DNA of 64,000 nt from Brevibacillus_H ginsengisoli (GTDB taxonomy: Bacteria > Bacillota > Bacilli > Brevibacillales > Brevibacillaceae): assembly GCF_050113715.1 (NCBI RefSeq), contig NZ_JBNJQR010000012.1:62001-126000 (forward strand), read 5' to 3'. The first letter of the stretch is position 1. Each line of letters opens with the position of its first letter. Positions 8,715 to 17,909 of the stretch are shown one piece after another. The translations under genes were made by a program, and so were the position numbers. Under the pieces are notes generated by a model, which was not told the origin of the DNA, did no database searches, and saw only the letters and a list, made by a program, of their open reading frames with translations.

Positions 8715-9785
8715 TTATTTCTTCGCTGGTTTAGGTTCTGGAATATTCCATTTGGTTACCAGCTTGGTCAAATCTTGTTTCAAGAACTTGTCATACGCCA
8801 TTTGCAAACCTTGTTGTTTAAGCTTGTCTTCATTTTTGGAACGAGATTCCACTCGGATAATGTGGTATCCGAAATTAGTTTTTACAGGTGCTCCGATTTG
8901 TCCAATCGGTTGAGTAAGCGCTGCTTTTTTGAATTCAGGAACCCATTGGTCCACGTCCGCATTCTCATACAGACCGCCTTGGTCTTTACTTCCTGGGTCA
9001 TCGGAGTTTTCTTTCGCCAGCTTAGCGAAATCCTCACCTTTTTTCAGGCGAGCTTCCAAATCGTTCGCCAGCTTCAATGCTTCTTCTGGCTTGCGCTTTT
9101 CGGTACTAATCAAGATATGACGGACAGACGCTTTCGTATAGGCATCCTTGTTGGATTCGTACATTTTGTTCAAAGTAGCCTCATCCACGGACTTCTTCAA
9201 AACTTCGATGGAGCTGTTGATCAGAGTCATCTGTTCAATGATCTCTTCCTTGGTTAACCCCATATTTTGCAGCAATTTCGTATAAGTCGCTTCGTCCTTG
9301 CCAATCATCTGTTGATATTGTGATTTGATCTTCTCATACGTTTGCTCAGACAGAGCTTTTGATGCTGCTTTGTCTTTATCATCTGCGCGGGAGGCCAGAA
9401 TTACGGTTCCGGTGTACTCATGCGCATAGTTTTCGAGCGCGGTTTTATCAGCAGCTTCAATCATTTCACGTTGTTGCGGATTAAAGAAAGTGATCGTTTT
9501 GAGGAAACTCTCAAATTGTTTGCCAGTTACTTTGCCGCCTTGGTATTCCACTACAGCATCTTCCGCTCCAACAGTGAACGGAATTTTTAATGCTGGGAAC
9601 TGAGCAAGTGGATCATTCGCAGCATTACCTGCTCCTGTAGCAGGTTGTGTCTGATTCGGTTGGGCCGGCTGAGCCTTTTGATCATTCGGTTTGCCGCATC
9701 CAGCCAGTAAAGAAAGAGCAAGTGTAGTCGTCGACAGCACCATCAAGATTTTTTTGGCGGTCGACCGTTTATTTCCTTTGGTCAT
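8715..9785 (-). CDS. PrsA-like foldase lipoprotein, parvulin peptidyl-prolyl isomerase
   Basis: A 356-residue exported lipoprotein. The N-terminus is a signal peptide with lipobox LLAGC (Cys30), followed by a Q/P/A-rich linker, a SurA/PrsA-like helical chaperone region, and a parvulin domain at ~215-315 with ASVRHILIS, DFAKLAKENSDDPGSKDQGG and FGYHIIRVES. PrsA proteins fold secreted proteins at the membrane-wall interface. The start has AAAGGAG 8 nt upstream. In B. subtilis no such gene lies between mfd and spoVT, so this is a lineage-specific insertion into the conserved order; it may be cotranscribed with mfd, whose stop is 35 bp upstream. Confidence 0.92.
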   Translation of the reverse strand: MTKGNKRSTAKKILMVLSTTTLALSLLAGCGKPNDQKAQPAQPNQTQPATGAGNAANDPLAQFPALKIPFTVGAEDAVVEYQGGKVTGKQFESFLKTITFFNPQQREMIEAADKTALENYAHEYTGTVILASRADDKDKAASKALSEQTYEKIKSQYQQMIGKDEATYTKLLQNMGLTKEEIIEQMTLINSSIEVLKKSVDEATLNKMYESNKDAYTKASVRHILISTEKRKPEEALKLANDLEARLKKGEDFAKLAKENSDDPGSKDQGGLYENADVDQWVPEFKKAALTQPIGQIGAPVKTNFGYHIIRVESRSKNEDKLKQQGLQMAYDKFLKQDLTKLVTKWNIPEPKPAKK

Positions 9786-9820
9786 TAGTAATGCTCCTTT
9801 CTGTTTACAAGTCTTGAACC

Positions 9821-12800
9821 TTATTGAGCCAAGGGTTCGCCTGCAACAGTATCTTTTCGAACCTTGTGAAACTCGATGAGCAAATTCTCAACCATCTTGA
9901 GGCCATCTTCTTCACTCAACCCTTTTACTTTAACAGTAATGATGATTTGTTGTCCACCCGACAAGCCTACACGGCGATCCCACTTGTTTGTAAGTGTAAA
10001 CAAAGCACCACCATCAATGTTGGTATTCTGGCTAGGATGCAGGAAGATTTTGATGACATCCGGGTCCTTTTGACTGAGTTCAACAATATTGTGACGAACG
10101 GCGTAGACACGCAATCTTGAGATCGTGAGCAAATTCTCCACCGGTTTCGGAATATCTCCGAATCGGTCAATTAATTCTTCCGCCAAGTCATCCACATCGT
10201 CAAGTGAAGTGACGGCGACGAACTTCTTGTACATTTCGATTTTTTGACGTGAATCCGTAATGTATAAGGACGGAATATACGCATCCACCTGCAGATTGAT
10301 TTCGACTGGTGGAGCGGCTACCTGCTTCACTTCGCCTCTCAACTCATCAATCGCTTCCTTCAACATCTGGGTATACAAATCAAAACCGACTGTATTGATA
10401 AATCCATGCTGCTCGGCGCCCAAAAGATTCCCTGCTCCACGAATCGATAAATCGCGCATCGCGATCTTGAACCCAGAGCCCAACTCCGTAAATTCCTTGA
10501 TTGCCTGCAATCTTTTCTCGGCGACTTCTGTCAGTACCTTATCCTTTTGATAGGTAAAATATGCAAAGGCAATCCGATTGGAACGACCAACCCGTCCGCG
10601 AAGCTGGTACAACTGCGATAGACCCATCTTGTCAGCATTGTAGATAATCAACGTATTCACGTTCGGGATATCTACACCCGTCTCAATAATGGTCGTACTC
10701 ACGAGAACATCATATTGCCCGTCAAGGAAATCTAAGATGATTGCCTCCAGCTCTCCTTCGTTCATCTGACCATGCGCTACAGCTACACGTGCTTCTGGGA
10801 CAAGCATGGAGATATGTTCGGCCATTTGCTCAATTCCTTGGACTTGGTTATATAGGAAAAATACTTGCCCTTCCCTTGCCAATTCGCGCTCAATCGCTTC
10901 ACGGACAAGCGTTGGATTGTATTCCAGTACATACGTCTGCACAGGGAATCGATTCTCTGGCGGCGTTTCAATGACCGACAAATCACGTACACCCAGCATG
11001 GACATATGCAGCGTTCGCGGAATTGGTGTTGCCGTCAGTGTCATGACGTCTACATTCGTCTTTAATTGCTTCAACTTTTCTTTGTGGCTTACGCCAAAGC
11101 GCTGTTCTTCATCCACAATTAAGAGACCCAAATCACGAAACTGCACATCTTTGGACAGCACACGATGGGTACCGATGACGACATCAACCGTACCTTCCTT
11201 TAATCCTTTCATCGTCGCTGTCTGGTCTTTACGGGAACGGAATCGACTTAATACTTCGACCCGAATCGGATAGTCGGCAAATCGCTCAGAGAAGGTTTGG
11301 TAATGCTGCTGTGCCAAAATCGTGGTCGGAACCAAGACCGCCACTTGTTTGCCATCCATCACTGATTTAAACGCGGCACGAATGGCTACCTCTGTTTTAC
11401 CGTAACCTACGTCACCGCACACAAGGCGATCCATTGGTCTTTTATTCTCCATATCGGCTTTCACTTCGGCAATGGCGCGAAGCTGGTCCGTTGTCTCCTG
11501 GTACGGGAACATGGCCTCGAATTCACGTTGCTCCGCCGTATCCTGATGGAACGCGTAGCCAACCGCAGATTCGCGGGCGGCGTACAGCTTGATTAAATCT
11601 TCAGCAATGTCTTTGACCGACGATTTAACCTTATTCTTAACGCGCTTCCACTCACTGCCACCCAAGCTGTAGATTTTCGGCTCGTTCTCTTCGCTTGCTA
11701 CGTACTTCTGGACATGATCAATCTGCTCAATTGGCACAAACAAACTGTCGCCGCCCGCATAGCGAATATGAAGATAATCCTTATGAATCCCGAGAATTTC
11801 TTTAGTTTCAATCCCTAAGTATTTCCCGATCCCGTGATTGATGTGAACCACGTAATCACCTGGCTTCAACTCCAGATAATTCTTGATTCGCTCAGCGTTG
11901 GTCATGTTTTGCTGAACTTTACGGGCTTTGCGCTGCTTGGCGGTAAATACTTCCCCTTCCGTCACCACAATGAAGTGATTCAACGGCAATTCGAACCCGG
12001 ATTGCAGGTTTCCGATGATAATGGTTGGTCTGCCTGGCGGTACGACCGTAATTGAATCGAGAAGTAAATCAGCTTCCATCTCATAATCGTGCAGGACGCG
12101 TTCCAAGCGTTTGGCACGCTCCGCATCCGCTGCGATGAAGACAATTCGGTTGTTACCTTTTTTCCAACGAGCGAGCTCGTTTTTTAACACATTCATTTGA
12201 CCATGGAAATTCTGCATGGTTCGGCAGTTGAAGTTTACGATGTTTTGCGGTTGGGTTTTAGGTATCTGCCTAAGAAATAGAGAAAGGTAAATAATTTGTC
12301 GGCGTGAATCGGTTACAATCTCGTCGTAGCTGGTTGAGAGCGTCAGATTAAACATGAACTCTCCGTCATTGCTTCTTGACGTCAGCCATTCGGTTTCTTC
12401 TTTTTGGAGCTGTCCCGCCGTTTCGAGTACCCGTGAAGGTTCGTCGATCAGCAAGACTGTATCTTGTGGCAAATAGTTAAGAATTGTCTCATTCATTGGA
12501 TAAATGGCAGAGATATAGCTGTACAGATGAGAGAAGCGATGGCCCTCTTGCATCACTTCAATGTCTCCGCCGATCTTTTTCATCAGTCGTTCCTTGGTTG
12601 ACGAATCCTTTACTTTGTCAATCGTCTCGCCTAGCTTCTTCTCCAAGCGAACAGCCGATTCTCTAAGCGTCTCTTGGCTGACGATCATTTCTTGAGCAGG
12701 GCCGATCGTGTAACTCTGAACCGTCTCTTTGGAACGCTGTGTCGCCATATCAAATGTACGAATGGAATCGATGACAACATCAAACAACTCGATGCGCAGC

Positions 12801-13372
12801 GGCCATTCAGAGTCAATTGGGTACAAATCCACAATTCCTCCGCGGACACTTACTTCACCTTTGCGTTCAACCAAATCCACTCGTTCATATCCAAACTCTA
12901 TTAACCTATTTAAGAATTCATCCAATTCTAGTTCTTGGCCCACCTGCAGTTCAATCTGTGAGCTTCTCCAGACTTCAGCAGGGACAATAAACCGACGGAG
13001 CCCGGCAAACGGGATAACTAAAATACCCGTAAAGCCTTGGGCTAAACGGTTGTATACCTGAACTCGTTGCGCTAGCATCTCTGGACTGGCAATCGCTAAT
13101 TCCGAACCAATTAATTCATTGGCTGGAAAGAGCAACAATTGGTCGTTAGCTACTAATTCAGTTAAATCTTCATATACTTTTTGTGCCTGATACATGTTAT
13201 GGGTGACAATACAGAGCGGCCGTTTACCCTCTTGATAGAGAGCAGCCATTAATACTTGGCGCGAAGAACCCGCAAGACCTGCTATTAATTGCTCATGTAA
13301 TCCCCTTGTCAAGCCGGCAGCAATGGTCCCAAAATTGGAGTCTTCTCTAAAGGGATTGATGATGACTTGCAT
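9821..13372 (-). CDS. mfd: transcription-repair coupling factor
   Basis: A 1183-residue protein of typical Mfd length. Domains in order: UvrB-homology region; the RNA-polymerase-interacting CarD-like domain around residues 490-560 (KPGDYVVHINHGIGKYLGIE); the RecG-like translocase with Walker A DVGYGKTEVAIRAA, Walker B VDEEQRFGV and motif VI region (LRGRVGRSNR); and the C-terminal TRCF domain. Mfd removes stalled RNA polymerase and recruits UvrA. Start ATG at 13372, preceded by GAGGAGACGA. A partly paired hairpin GGCTTA/TAAGCT lies upstream at about 13465-13495 with no good T run. Confidence 0.98.
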   Translation of the reverse strand: MQVIINPFREDSNFGTIAAGLTRGLHEQLIAGLAGSSRQVLMAALYQEGKRPLCIVTHNMYQAQKVYEDLTELVANDQLLLFPANELIGSELAIASPEMLAQRVQVYNRLAQGFTGILVIPFAGLRRFIVPAEVWRSSQIELQVGQELELDEFLNRLIEFGYERVDLVERKGEVSVRGGIVDLYPIDSEWPLRIELFDVVIDSIRTFDMATQRSKETVQSYTIGPAQEMIVSQETLRESAVRLEKKLGETIDKVKDSSTKERLMKKIGGDIEVMQEGHRFSHLYSYISAIYPMNETILNYLPQDTVLLIDEPSRVLETAGQLQKEETEWLTSRSNDGEFMFNLTLSTSYDEIVTDSRRQIIYLSLFLRQIPKTQPQNIVNFNCRTMQNFHGQMNVLKNELARWKKGNNRIVFIAADAERAKRLERVLHDYEMEADLLLDSITVVPPGRPTIIIGNLQSGFELPLNHFIVVTEGEVFTAKQRKARKVQQNMTNAERIKNYLELKPGDYVVHINHGIGKYLGIETKEILGIHKDYLHIRYAGGDSLFVPIEQIDHVQKYVASEENEPKIYSLGGSEWKRVKNKVKSSVKDIAEDLIKLYAARESAVGYAFHQDTAEQREFEAMFPYQETTDQLRAIAEVKADMENKRPMDRLVCGDVGYGKTEVAIRAAFKSVMDGKQVAVLVPTTILAQQHYQTFSERFADYPIRVEVLSRFRSRKDQTATMKGLKEGTVDVVIGTHRVLSKDVQFRDLGLLIVDEEQRFGVSHKEKLKQLKTNVDVMTLTATPIPRTLHMSMLGVRDLSVIETPPENRFPVQTYVLEYNPTLVREAIERELAREGQVFFLYNQVQGIEQMAEHISMLVPEARVAVAHGQMNEGELEAIILDFLDGQYDVLVSTTIIETGVDIPNVNTLIIYNADKMGLSQLYQLRGRVGRSNRIAFAYFTYQKDKVLTEVAEKRLQAIKEFTELGSGFKIAMRDLSIRGAGNLLGAEQHGFINTVGFDLYTQMLKEAIDELRGEVKQVAAPPVEINLQVDAYIPSLYITDSRQKIEMYKKFVAVTSLDDVDDLAEELIDRFGDIPKPVENLLTISRLRVYAVRHNIVELSQKDPDVIKIFLHPSQNTNIDGGALFTLTNKWDRRVGLSGGQQIIITVKVKGLSEEDGLKMVENLLIEFHKVRKDTVAGEPLAQ

Positions 13373-13515
13373 TCATTCGTCTCCTCTCCGGCCTTTCTCT
13401 CATGCGAAAATGCCCACCTGACTGATCATTATTAGCCGTCGGGCGGGGTCTCGCAATTCCAAATAAGCCTTAGCTTAACGTAAGCCAAGGCCACATTGTA
13501 CTTAAGCCTTCATCC

Positions 13516-13746
13516 TTATTGCAGCGGGTTTCCTACCAGACTCAGCTCTGGATTCTGGTCTAGCGCATCCCGACAGTAGTCGCATAAAATACGGATTACC
13601 GTATCCCCGCCTTGTTCTTTCGATATTATATGTTGACGTTCTTCTGGGGTCAAGGAACTAAACCCTAATCGGTCTTCCGAGATATCAGAACGAGCGATCT
13701 CACCTATTCTCATCCCACAGCAACGACATTCATAGCGATAACTCAT
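13516..13746 (-). CDS. fin: anti-sigma-F factor Fin (YabK)
   Basis: A 76-residue zinc-ribbon protein, the same length as B. subtilis Fin. It has two Cys pairs, CRCCG near the N-terminus and CDYCRDAL near the C-terminus, and the family signature LGFSSLTPEER ... ILCDYCRDALDQNPEL. Fin binds sigma-F late in engulfment and helps the switch to sigma-G. The start is set at the ATG 13746 (GGGGTGG 5 nt upstream) instead of a GTG three codons earlier. A sigma-F promoter is visible at 13777-13805, consistent with known negative feedback. Confidence 0.93.
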   Translation of the reverse strand: MSYRYECRCCGMRIGEIARSDISEDRLGFSSLTPEERQHIISKEQGGDTVIRILCDYCRDALDQNPELSLVGNPLQ

Positions 13747-13776
13747 ACGTGCCACCCCCCGTACATCTACACACTC

Positions 13777-13805
13777 AGTATGTCCGAAACTACGAGGGAA
13801 AATAC
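13777..13805 (-). promoter_or_regulatory. sigma-F promoter of fin
   Basis: On the minus strand GTATT (13801-13805), a 15-bp spacer and GGACATACT (13777-13785). Sigma-F consensus is GYATA-N15-GGNNANNMT: the -10 is a full match and the -35 is 4 of 5, with exact spacing. Confidence 0.75.
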
Positions 13806-13830
13806 GAGAAAGCCCGTATAAAACAGCATT

Positions 13831-14394
13831 CTAAAGGCTATTAAATTTATTCATCACATTCGGGAAGCTTTCCTTTAACCAATAAACAGACGCTTCCGCA
13901 GCTTGCTCAATCGCTTGCTTAATCTCTTGTTGATCCGCCTTAGAAAAAGTACCGAGGACATAGTCACTTACACTTCTACCTGGCTGTGGACGATCGATAC
14001 CAATCTTAATCCGTTTAAAATCTTGCGTCCCTAGGTGAGCGATCAAGGATTTGATTCCGTTGTGTCCGCCCGCGCTTCCTTTTCCGCGCAGACGCAGTTT
14101 ACCAACAGGAAGGTCCAAATCATCATAAATCACCAAAATATCCTCGTGTGTCAGCTTATAGAATTTTAAAATCTCACTGACCGATTCACCCGATAGATTC
14201 ATGTACGTCTGCGGTTTGACCAACAGCACCTTTTCCATTCCGATGCGGCCTTCTCCGACTAGGGCTCGAAACTTCTGCTGACCTACCGGGATATCCCACT
14301 GTTTACTAATTGTATCTATGGTCATAAACCCGACATTATGTCTGGTATCCTCATATTTTTTCCCTGGATTGCCCAGTCCGATGATCACTTTCAC
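13831..14394 (-). CDS. pth: peptidyl-tRNA hydrolase
   Basis: A 187-residue Pth (SpoVC). The N-terminus VKVIIGLGNPGKKYEDTRHNVGF carries the catalytic His and the conserved Asn; further motifs are KPQTYMNLSGES, YDDLDLPVGKLRLRGKGSAGGHNG and FKRIKIGIDRP. It cleaves peptidyl-tRNA released by drop-off. The start is GTG at 14394, with GGAGG 8 nt upstream; an ATG 17 codons upstream would give an N-terminal extension absent from the family. A hairpin at 14535-14563 separates it from ctc. Confidence 0.96.
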   Translation of the reverse strand: MKVIIGLGNPGKKYEDTRHNVGFMTIDTISKQWDIPVGQQKFRALVGEGRIGMEKVLLVKPQTYMNLSGESVSEILKFYKLTHEDILVIYDDLDLPVGKLRLRGKGSAGGHNGIKSLIAHLGTQDFKRIKIGIDRPQPGRSVSDYVLGTFSKADQQEIKQAIEQAAEASVYWLKESFPNVMNKFNSL

Positions 14395-14534
14395 GAATAA
14401 TTCCTCCATCTTGTGTTCCCGACAAACGGTCAACCCGTTTTTCACAGAAAATAAGCCGTTCCTCTCATTTTACATGATTCGTGACCGGATAAAAAGAAAC
14501 CTTTGTTGACACAATCCGGGGAGCAAATAATAGG

Positions 14535-14563
14535 AAAAGGAGCACCGTTCGACAGGTGCCCCT
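14535..14563 (-). terminator. intrinsic terminator after ctc
   Basis: Stem GGAGCACC (14539-14546) / GGTGCCCC (14555-14562) with one G-U pair; on the minus strand it ends in T4CC. It lies just past the ctc stop at 14573. Confidence 0.7.
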
Positions 14564-14572
14564 CCGATCGTT

Positions 14573-15193
14573 TTATACAGTTTTTGCTTGTTCCACGGGA
14601 GAACCCGCTGTTTCGGCAACAGCCTCCGCTGCCCCCTCGGCATTCTCGGCTTCGCCTGTTTTCGCTTTTGGCACCAAGACACTGACGATCACTTCAAGTT
14701 CATCCAACCCCAAATCCACATTGGGATTGACTTGCAAATCCTTCACAAGAATCACGTCACCAATCTGCAGTCCTTCCACATCGACTGTGAAGCTCTCAGG
14801 AATGTCTCTTGGAAGGCAGGAGACTTCTACGCTGTGTCTCACAAGTGAGGCAATTCCATATTCCGGATCGCCTACGAGATGGATCGGAACTGAAGTATGT
14901 ACTTTTTCATTCATGTTAATTTGTTTGAAATCAGCATGCAGCAGATTCCCTTGAACAGGGTGACGTTGCAATTCGTACACCATTACATTGTGCTCCTGCC
15001 CGTTTACGTTTAATTTAAACGGTAGATTAGTCGGTTGTTTTCTGAGCGCCATATCTAAATCTTTCGCATTGACCTTCAAAGAGAGATTGTATTGGTCACT
15101 CCCGTACAGAACCGTTGGAATCCATCCTTCTCGCCGAAGCTGATTCGATTGACGATCCTTTGAGTCTCGAATGAATGCGTGAATCGTTTGCAC
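14573..15193 (-). CDS. ctc: 50S ribosomal protein L25/general stress protein Ctc
   Basis: A 206-residue two-domain L25 (TL5-type): the N-terminal 5S-rRNA-binding domain (residues ~1-90, with RREGWIPTVLYG) and the C-terminal TL5 beta domain (~98-180), then an Ala/Glu-rich tail. It binds 5S rRNA in the 50S subunit. The start is GTG at 15193, because a strong GGAGGAGG lies 9 nt upstream; reading further upstream would run into the hairpin described at 15197-15260. The ribosome site is buried in that hairpin, which suggests control of ctc relative to prs. A long Ala/Glu-rich end is common in Bacillales Ctc. Confidence 0.93.
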   Translation of the reverse strand: MQTIHAFIRDSKDRQSNQLRREGWIPTVLYGSDQYNLSLKVNAKDLDMALRKQPTNLPFKLNVNGQEHNVMVYELQRHPVQGNLLHADFKQINMNEKVHTSVPIHLVGDPEYGIASLVRHSVEVSCLPRDIPESFTVDVEGLQIGDVILVKDLQVNPNVDLGLDELEVIVSVLVPKAKTGEAENAEGAAEAVAETAGSPVEQAKTV

Positions 15194-15196
15194 AGC

Positions 15197-15260
15197 AAAA
15201 AACCTCCTCCGACAAACTAGAAATCGTTTCCTTTCTAGCTTGTCCATCCGAGGAGGTTTT
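15197..15260 (-). promoter_or_regulatory. terminator/ribosome-site-sequestering hairpin between prs and ctc
   Basis: On the minus strand the region just after the prs stop forms a long hairpin: AAAACCTCCTC (complement of 15250-15260) pairs perfectly over 11 bp with GAGGAGGTTTT (15199-15209), and the inner part (GAC/GTC and about 9 more pairs, 15211-15244) extends the stem with a small asymmetric bulge. The 3' arm contains the Shine-Dalgarno GGAGGAGG of ctc and ends in T6. It thus looks like both an intrinsic terminator for prs and a lock on ctc translation. Structure is seen; function is inferred. Confidence 0.75.
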
Positions 15261-15283
15261 GAATCAATAACTGGTAATTGTCA

Positions 15284-16234
15284 TTAATCGAACAGCTTGC
15301 TTACCGACAACTCTTCATGTACCCGAATGATCGCTTCCCCGATAATCGGCGCAACGGAGAGAACATTGATCTTATCGATCATTTTATCTTCTGCCAACGG
15401 AATGGTATTGGTCACAACCAATTCACGAATTTTGGAATTCGCAATTCGCTCAATGGCAGGTCCAGACAGTACAGGATGTGTACAGCAAGCGTAAACATCA
15501 CGCGCTCCCGCCTCGATCAATGCGCTAGCGGCCAATGAAATCGTTCCAGCCGTATCAATAATGTCGTCAATAATAATTGCGGTTTTGCCTTCAATATTGC
15601 CAACAATATTCATAACTTCCGCTACATTCGGCTCAGGACGGCGTTTATCAATAATCGCAATTGGAGCTTCCAGTCTTTCTGCCAACTTACGAGCGCGGGT
15701 AACCCCTCCATGATCAGGGGAAACGACTACGATATCAGACAACCCTTTTTCACTGAAGTAATTCGCAAGGATTGGTACTCCAAGAAGATGATCCACTGGA
15801 ATATCGAAGAATCCTTGAATTTGAGTCGCGTGCAAATCCATTGTAATCACGCGATGAGCACCAGCTGTCTCAATCAGATTCGCAACAAGTTTCGCTGTGA
15901 TAGGATCACGAGCGCGAGCTTTACGGTCTTGACGAGCATAGCCATAATAAGGAATGACCACATTGATGCTTTTCGCAGACGCGCGTTTCAATGCGTCTAC
16001 CATGACAAGCAACTCCATTAGGCTTTCGTTTACTGGTGCGCTTGTTGGTTGAATTACGAACACGTCACAGCCACGAACGCTTTCATTCAACTTGATTCGG
16101 CACTCCCCATCACTAAAGCGGATTGCTTCAGCATTTCCAAGCGCCAAACCAATATGTTGAGCGATTTCATGAGAAAGCTGTGGATTCGCATTACAAGTAA
16201 ATACCTTCAGTTTCGGGTCGCGGTAGTTAGCCAT
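15284..16234 (-). CDS. prs: ribose-phosphate pyrophosphokinase
   Basis: A 316-residue PRPP synthetase. Visible motifs: RFSDGECRIKLNESVRGCDVF, PYYGYARQDRKARARDPITAK (ATP/ribose-5-phosphate region), DLHATQIQGFFD, and the PRPP-binding IIIDDIIDTAGTI. It makes PRPP for purine, pyrimidine, His, Trp and NAD synthesis. The start is placed at the ATG 16234 (MANYRDPKLKVF) to match the family length; GGGAGG lies 12 nt upstream, rather far. It follows glmU by 34 bp and feeds PRPP to the purine regulator PurR encoded nearby. Confidence 0.97.
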   Translation of the reverse strand: MANYRDPKLKVFTCNANPQLSHEIAQHIGLALGNAEAIRFSDGECRIKLNESVRGCDVFVIQPTSAPVNESLMELLVMVDALKRASAKSINVVIPYYGYARQDRKARARDPITAKLVANLIETAGAHRVITMDLHATQIQGFFDIPVDHLLGVPILANYFSEKGLSDIVVVSPDHGGVTRARKLAERLEAPIAIIDKRRPEPNVAEVMNIVGNIEGKTAIIIDDIIDTAGTISLAASALIEAGARDVYACCTHPVLSGPAIERIANSKIRELVVTNTIPLAEDKMIDKINVLSVAPIIGEAIIRVHEELSVSKLFD

Positions 16235-16268
16235 TCTCTTAAAAAACCTCCCGTTATTATTCGTTATT

Positions 16269-17639
16269 CTACTTACGTGGCAATTTAGTGGCATATCCTA
16301 GTTTATTCACTTGGCGTTCTCGCGCAATCGCCAGAGCGTCATCAGGCACATCTTGATTTATTGTCGAACCAGCGGCAACATAGGCGCCTTTTCCTACTTG
16401 AACCGGTGCAACCAAGTTGGAATTGCATCCAATAAAGGAATGATCTCCTACAATGGTTTTATGCTTATCCTTACCGTCGTAATTAACCGTAATGGAACCG
16501 CATCCAATATTGACCCCTTCGCCAATCTCAGCATCACCAATGTAGCTGAGATGAGGAACTTTGGTTCCTTTGCCAATCTTGGCGTTCTTCAATTCAACAA
16601 AATCTCCGACCTTAGCCTGCGACCCAATCAAGCTTCCTGGCCTTACATACGCGTAAGGTCCTACTATCGCCTGGGTTTCCACTTGGCTGTCCACAAGCAC
16701 AGAATAGGTAATCGTTACTTGACTCTCTACAACTACATTCTTCAAATCGGTTTGAGGTCCAATTACGCAGTCATCACCGATAACAGTCTTACCGCGCAGG
16801 ATAGTACCTGGGTGAAGAATCGTATCAGAACCGATCACTACACCTGATTCAATATAAGTGGAGGCTGGATCAATGATCGTAACTCCATTACGCATATGAT
16901 TCTCGTTGATTCGTCTGCGCATATAAGCTTCCGCTTGAGATAATTGTACGCGGTCGTTCACACCCATCGTTTCATCCGGGTCCAAAGAGACATAAGCGGA
17001 GATTTTATCTCCAGCTTCACGCAAAATCCCGATACAATCTGTAATATAATACTCACCTTGAGCATTATTGTTGCGCAATTGAGACAGAGTTTGTAAGAGC
17101 TTTTGATTATCAAAACAGTAGATCCCTGTATTGATTTCTGTAATGGCTCTTTCTTCAGGTGTTGCATCTTTCTGTTCTACAATTCGCAACACTTCGCCGC
17201 TATCATCACGAATAATCCGACCATAGCCGGTAGGGTCCGATAAAGTAGCTGTTAATACAGTAGCAGCCGATTGCTGTTCCTGATGGAAGTGAAGGAAAGC
17301 GGTTAAAGTTTCTTGAGAGAGAAGTGGAACATCACCGTAGAGAATCAGGGTTGTCCCTTCTTTGTTTTCTAGAAGTGGCGCAGCTTGTTGAACCGCGTGT
17401 CCTGTGCCTAGCTGTTGAGCTTGCAAGGCATAAGAGACACTATCGCCCAACGTCTGCTGTACGATTTCTGCCCCGTGACCAACAACGACGATTCTATCCT
17501 TCACCTGCATGGCTTCCAGGGTGTCAACAACATGTTGAACCATTGGTTTGCCGCAAACGGGATGAAGAACTTTATACAGCTTTGACTTCATTCTCGTACC
17601 TTGTCCAGCAGCGAGAACGACGGCATGTATTGTAGACAT
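16269..17639 (-). CDS. glmU: bifunctional GlmU: GlcN-1-P acetyltransferase / GlcNAc-1-P uridyltransferase
   Basis: A 456-residue two-domain enzyme. The N-terminal Rossmann-like pyrophosphorylase (residues ~1-230) has VVLAAGQGTRMKSKLYKVLHPVCGKP; the C-terminal left-handed beta helix (~250-440) has the repeating hexapeptide pattern and YVRPGSLIG, LSYIGDAEIGEGVNIGCG. It makes UDP-GlcNAc for peptidoglycan. The ATG at 17639 has GGAGGG 5 nt upstream. It opens the glmU-prs(-ctc) operon. Confidence 0.98.
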   Translation of the reverse strand: MSTIHAVVLAAGQGTRMKSKLYKVLHPVCGKPMVQHVVDTLEAMQVKDRIVVVGHGAEIVQQTLGDSVSYALQAQQLGTGHAVQQAAPLLENKEGTTLILYGDVPLLSQETLTAFLHFHQEQQSAATVLTATLSDPTGYGRIIRDDSGEVLRIVEQKDATPEERAITEINTGIYCFDNQKLLQTLSQLRNNNAQGEYYITDCIGILREAGDKISAYVSLDPDETMGVNDRVQLSQAEAYMRRRINENHMRNGVTIIDPASTYIESGVVIGSDTILHPGTILRGKTVIGDDCVIGPQTDLKNVVVESQVTITYSVLVDSQVETQAIVGPYAYVRPGSLIGSQAKVGDFVELKNAKIGKGTKVPHLSYIGDAEIGEGVNIGCGSITVNYDGKDKHKTIVGDHSFIGCNSNLVAPVQVGKGAYVAAGSTINQDVPDDALAIARERQVNKLGYATKLPRK

Positions 17640-17850
17640 GTTAACCCTCCAGCATATAAGTTCCAACATGACTATATCTTAATCGTATGGTGATTTCAAG
17701 AGAAGGTGAGTGATTTCCTCGATAATTTGACACCCGATCATACGCCAGATGGGAAGGAATAACAGTCCTTGTTTGTATTTATAAAGTTCCCAATTTTCAA
17801 TCCTTTATTCGACCCTGAAGATGGACAACCAGATAAGAGATTTCATCGTT

Positions 17851-17893
17851 TAAAAAAAGAAAAAACACTAGGAACACATCGTCCTAGTGTTTT
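17851..17893 (-). terminator. intrinsic terminator after spoVG
   Basis: Perfect 12-bp stem AAAACACTAGGA (17862-17873) / TCCTAGTGTTTT (17882-17893); on the minus strand a T-rich run follows. It lies 17 bp past the spoVG stop. The remaining ~210 bp to glmU presumably hold the glmU promoter; I cannot pick one with confidence. Confidence 0.88.
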
Positions 17894-17909
17894 GCGGTTT
17901 ATCGGGAAA

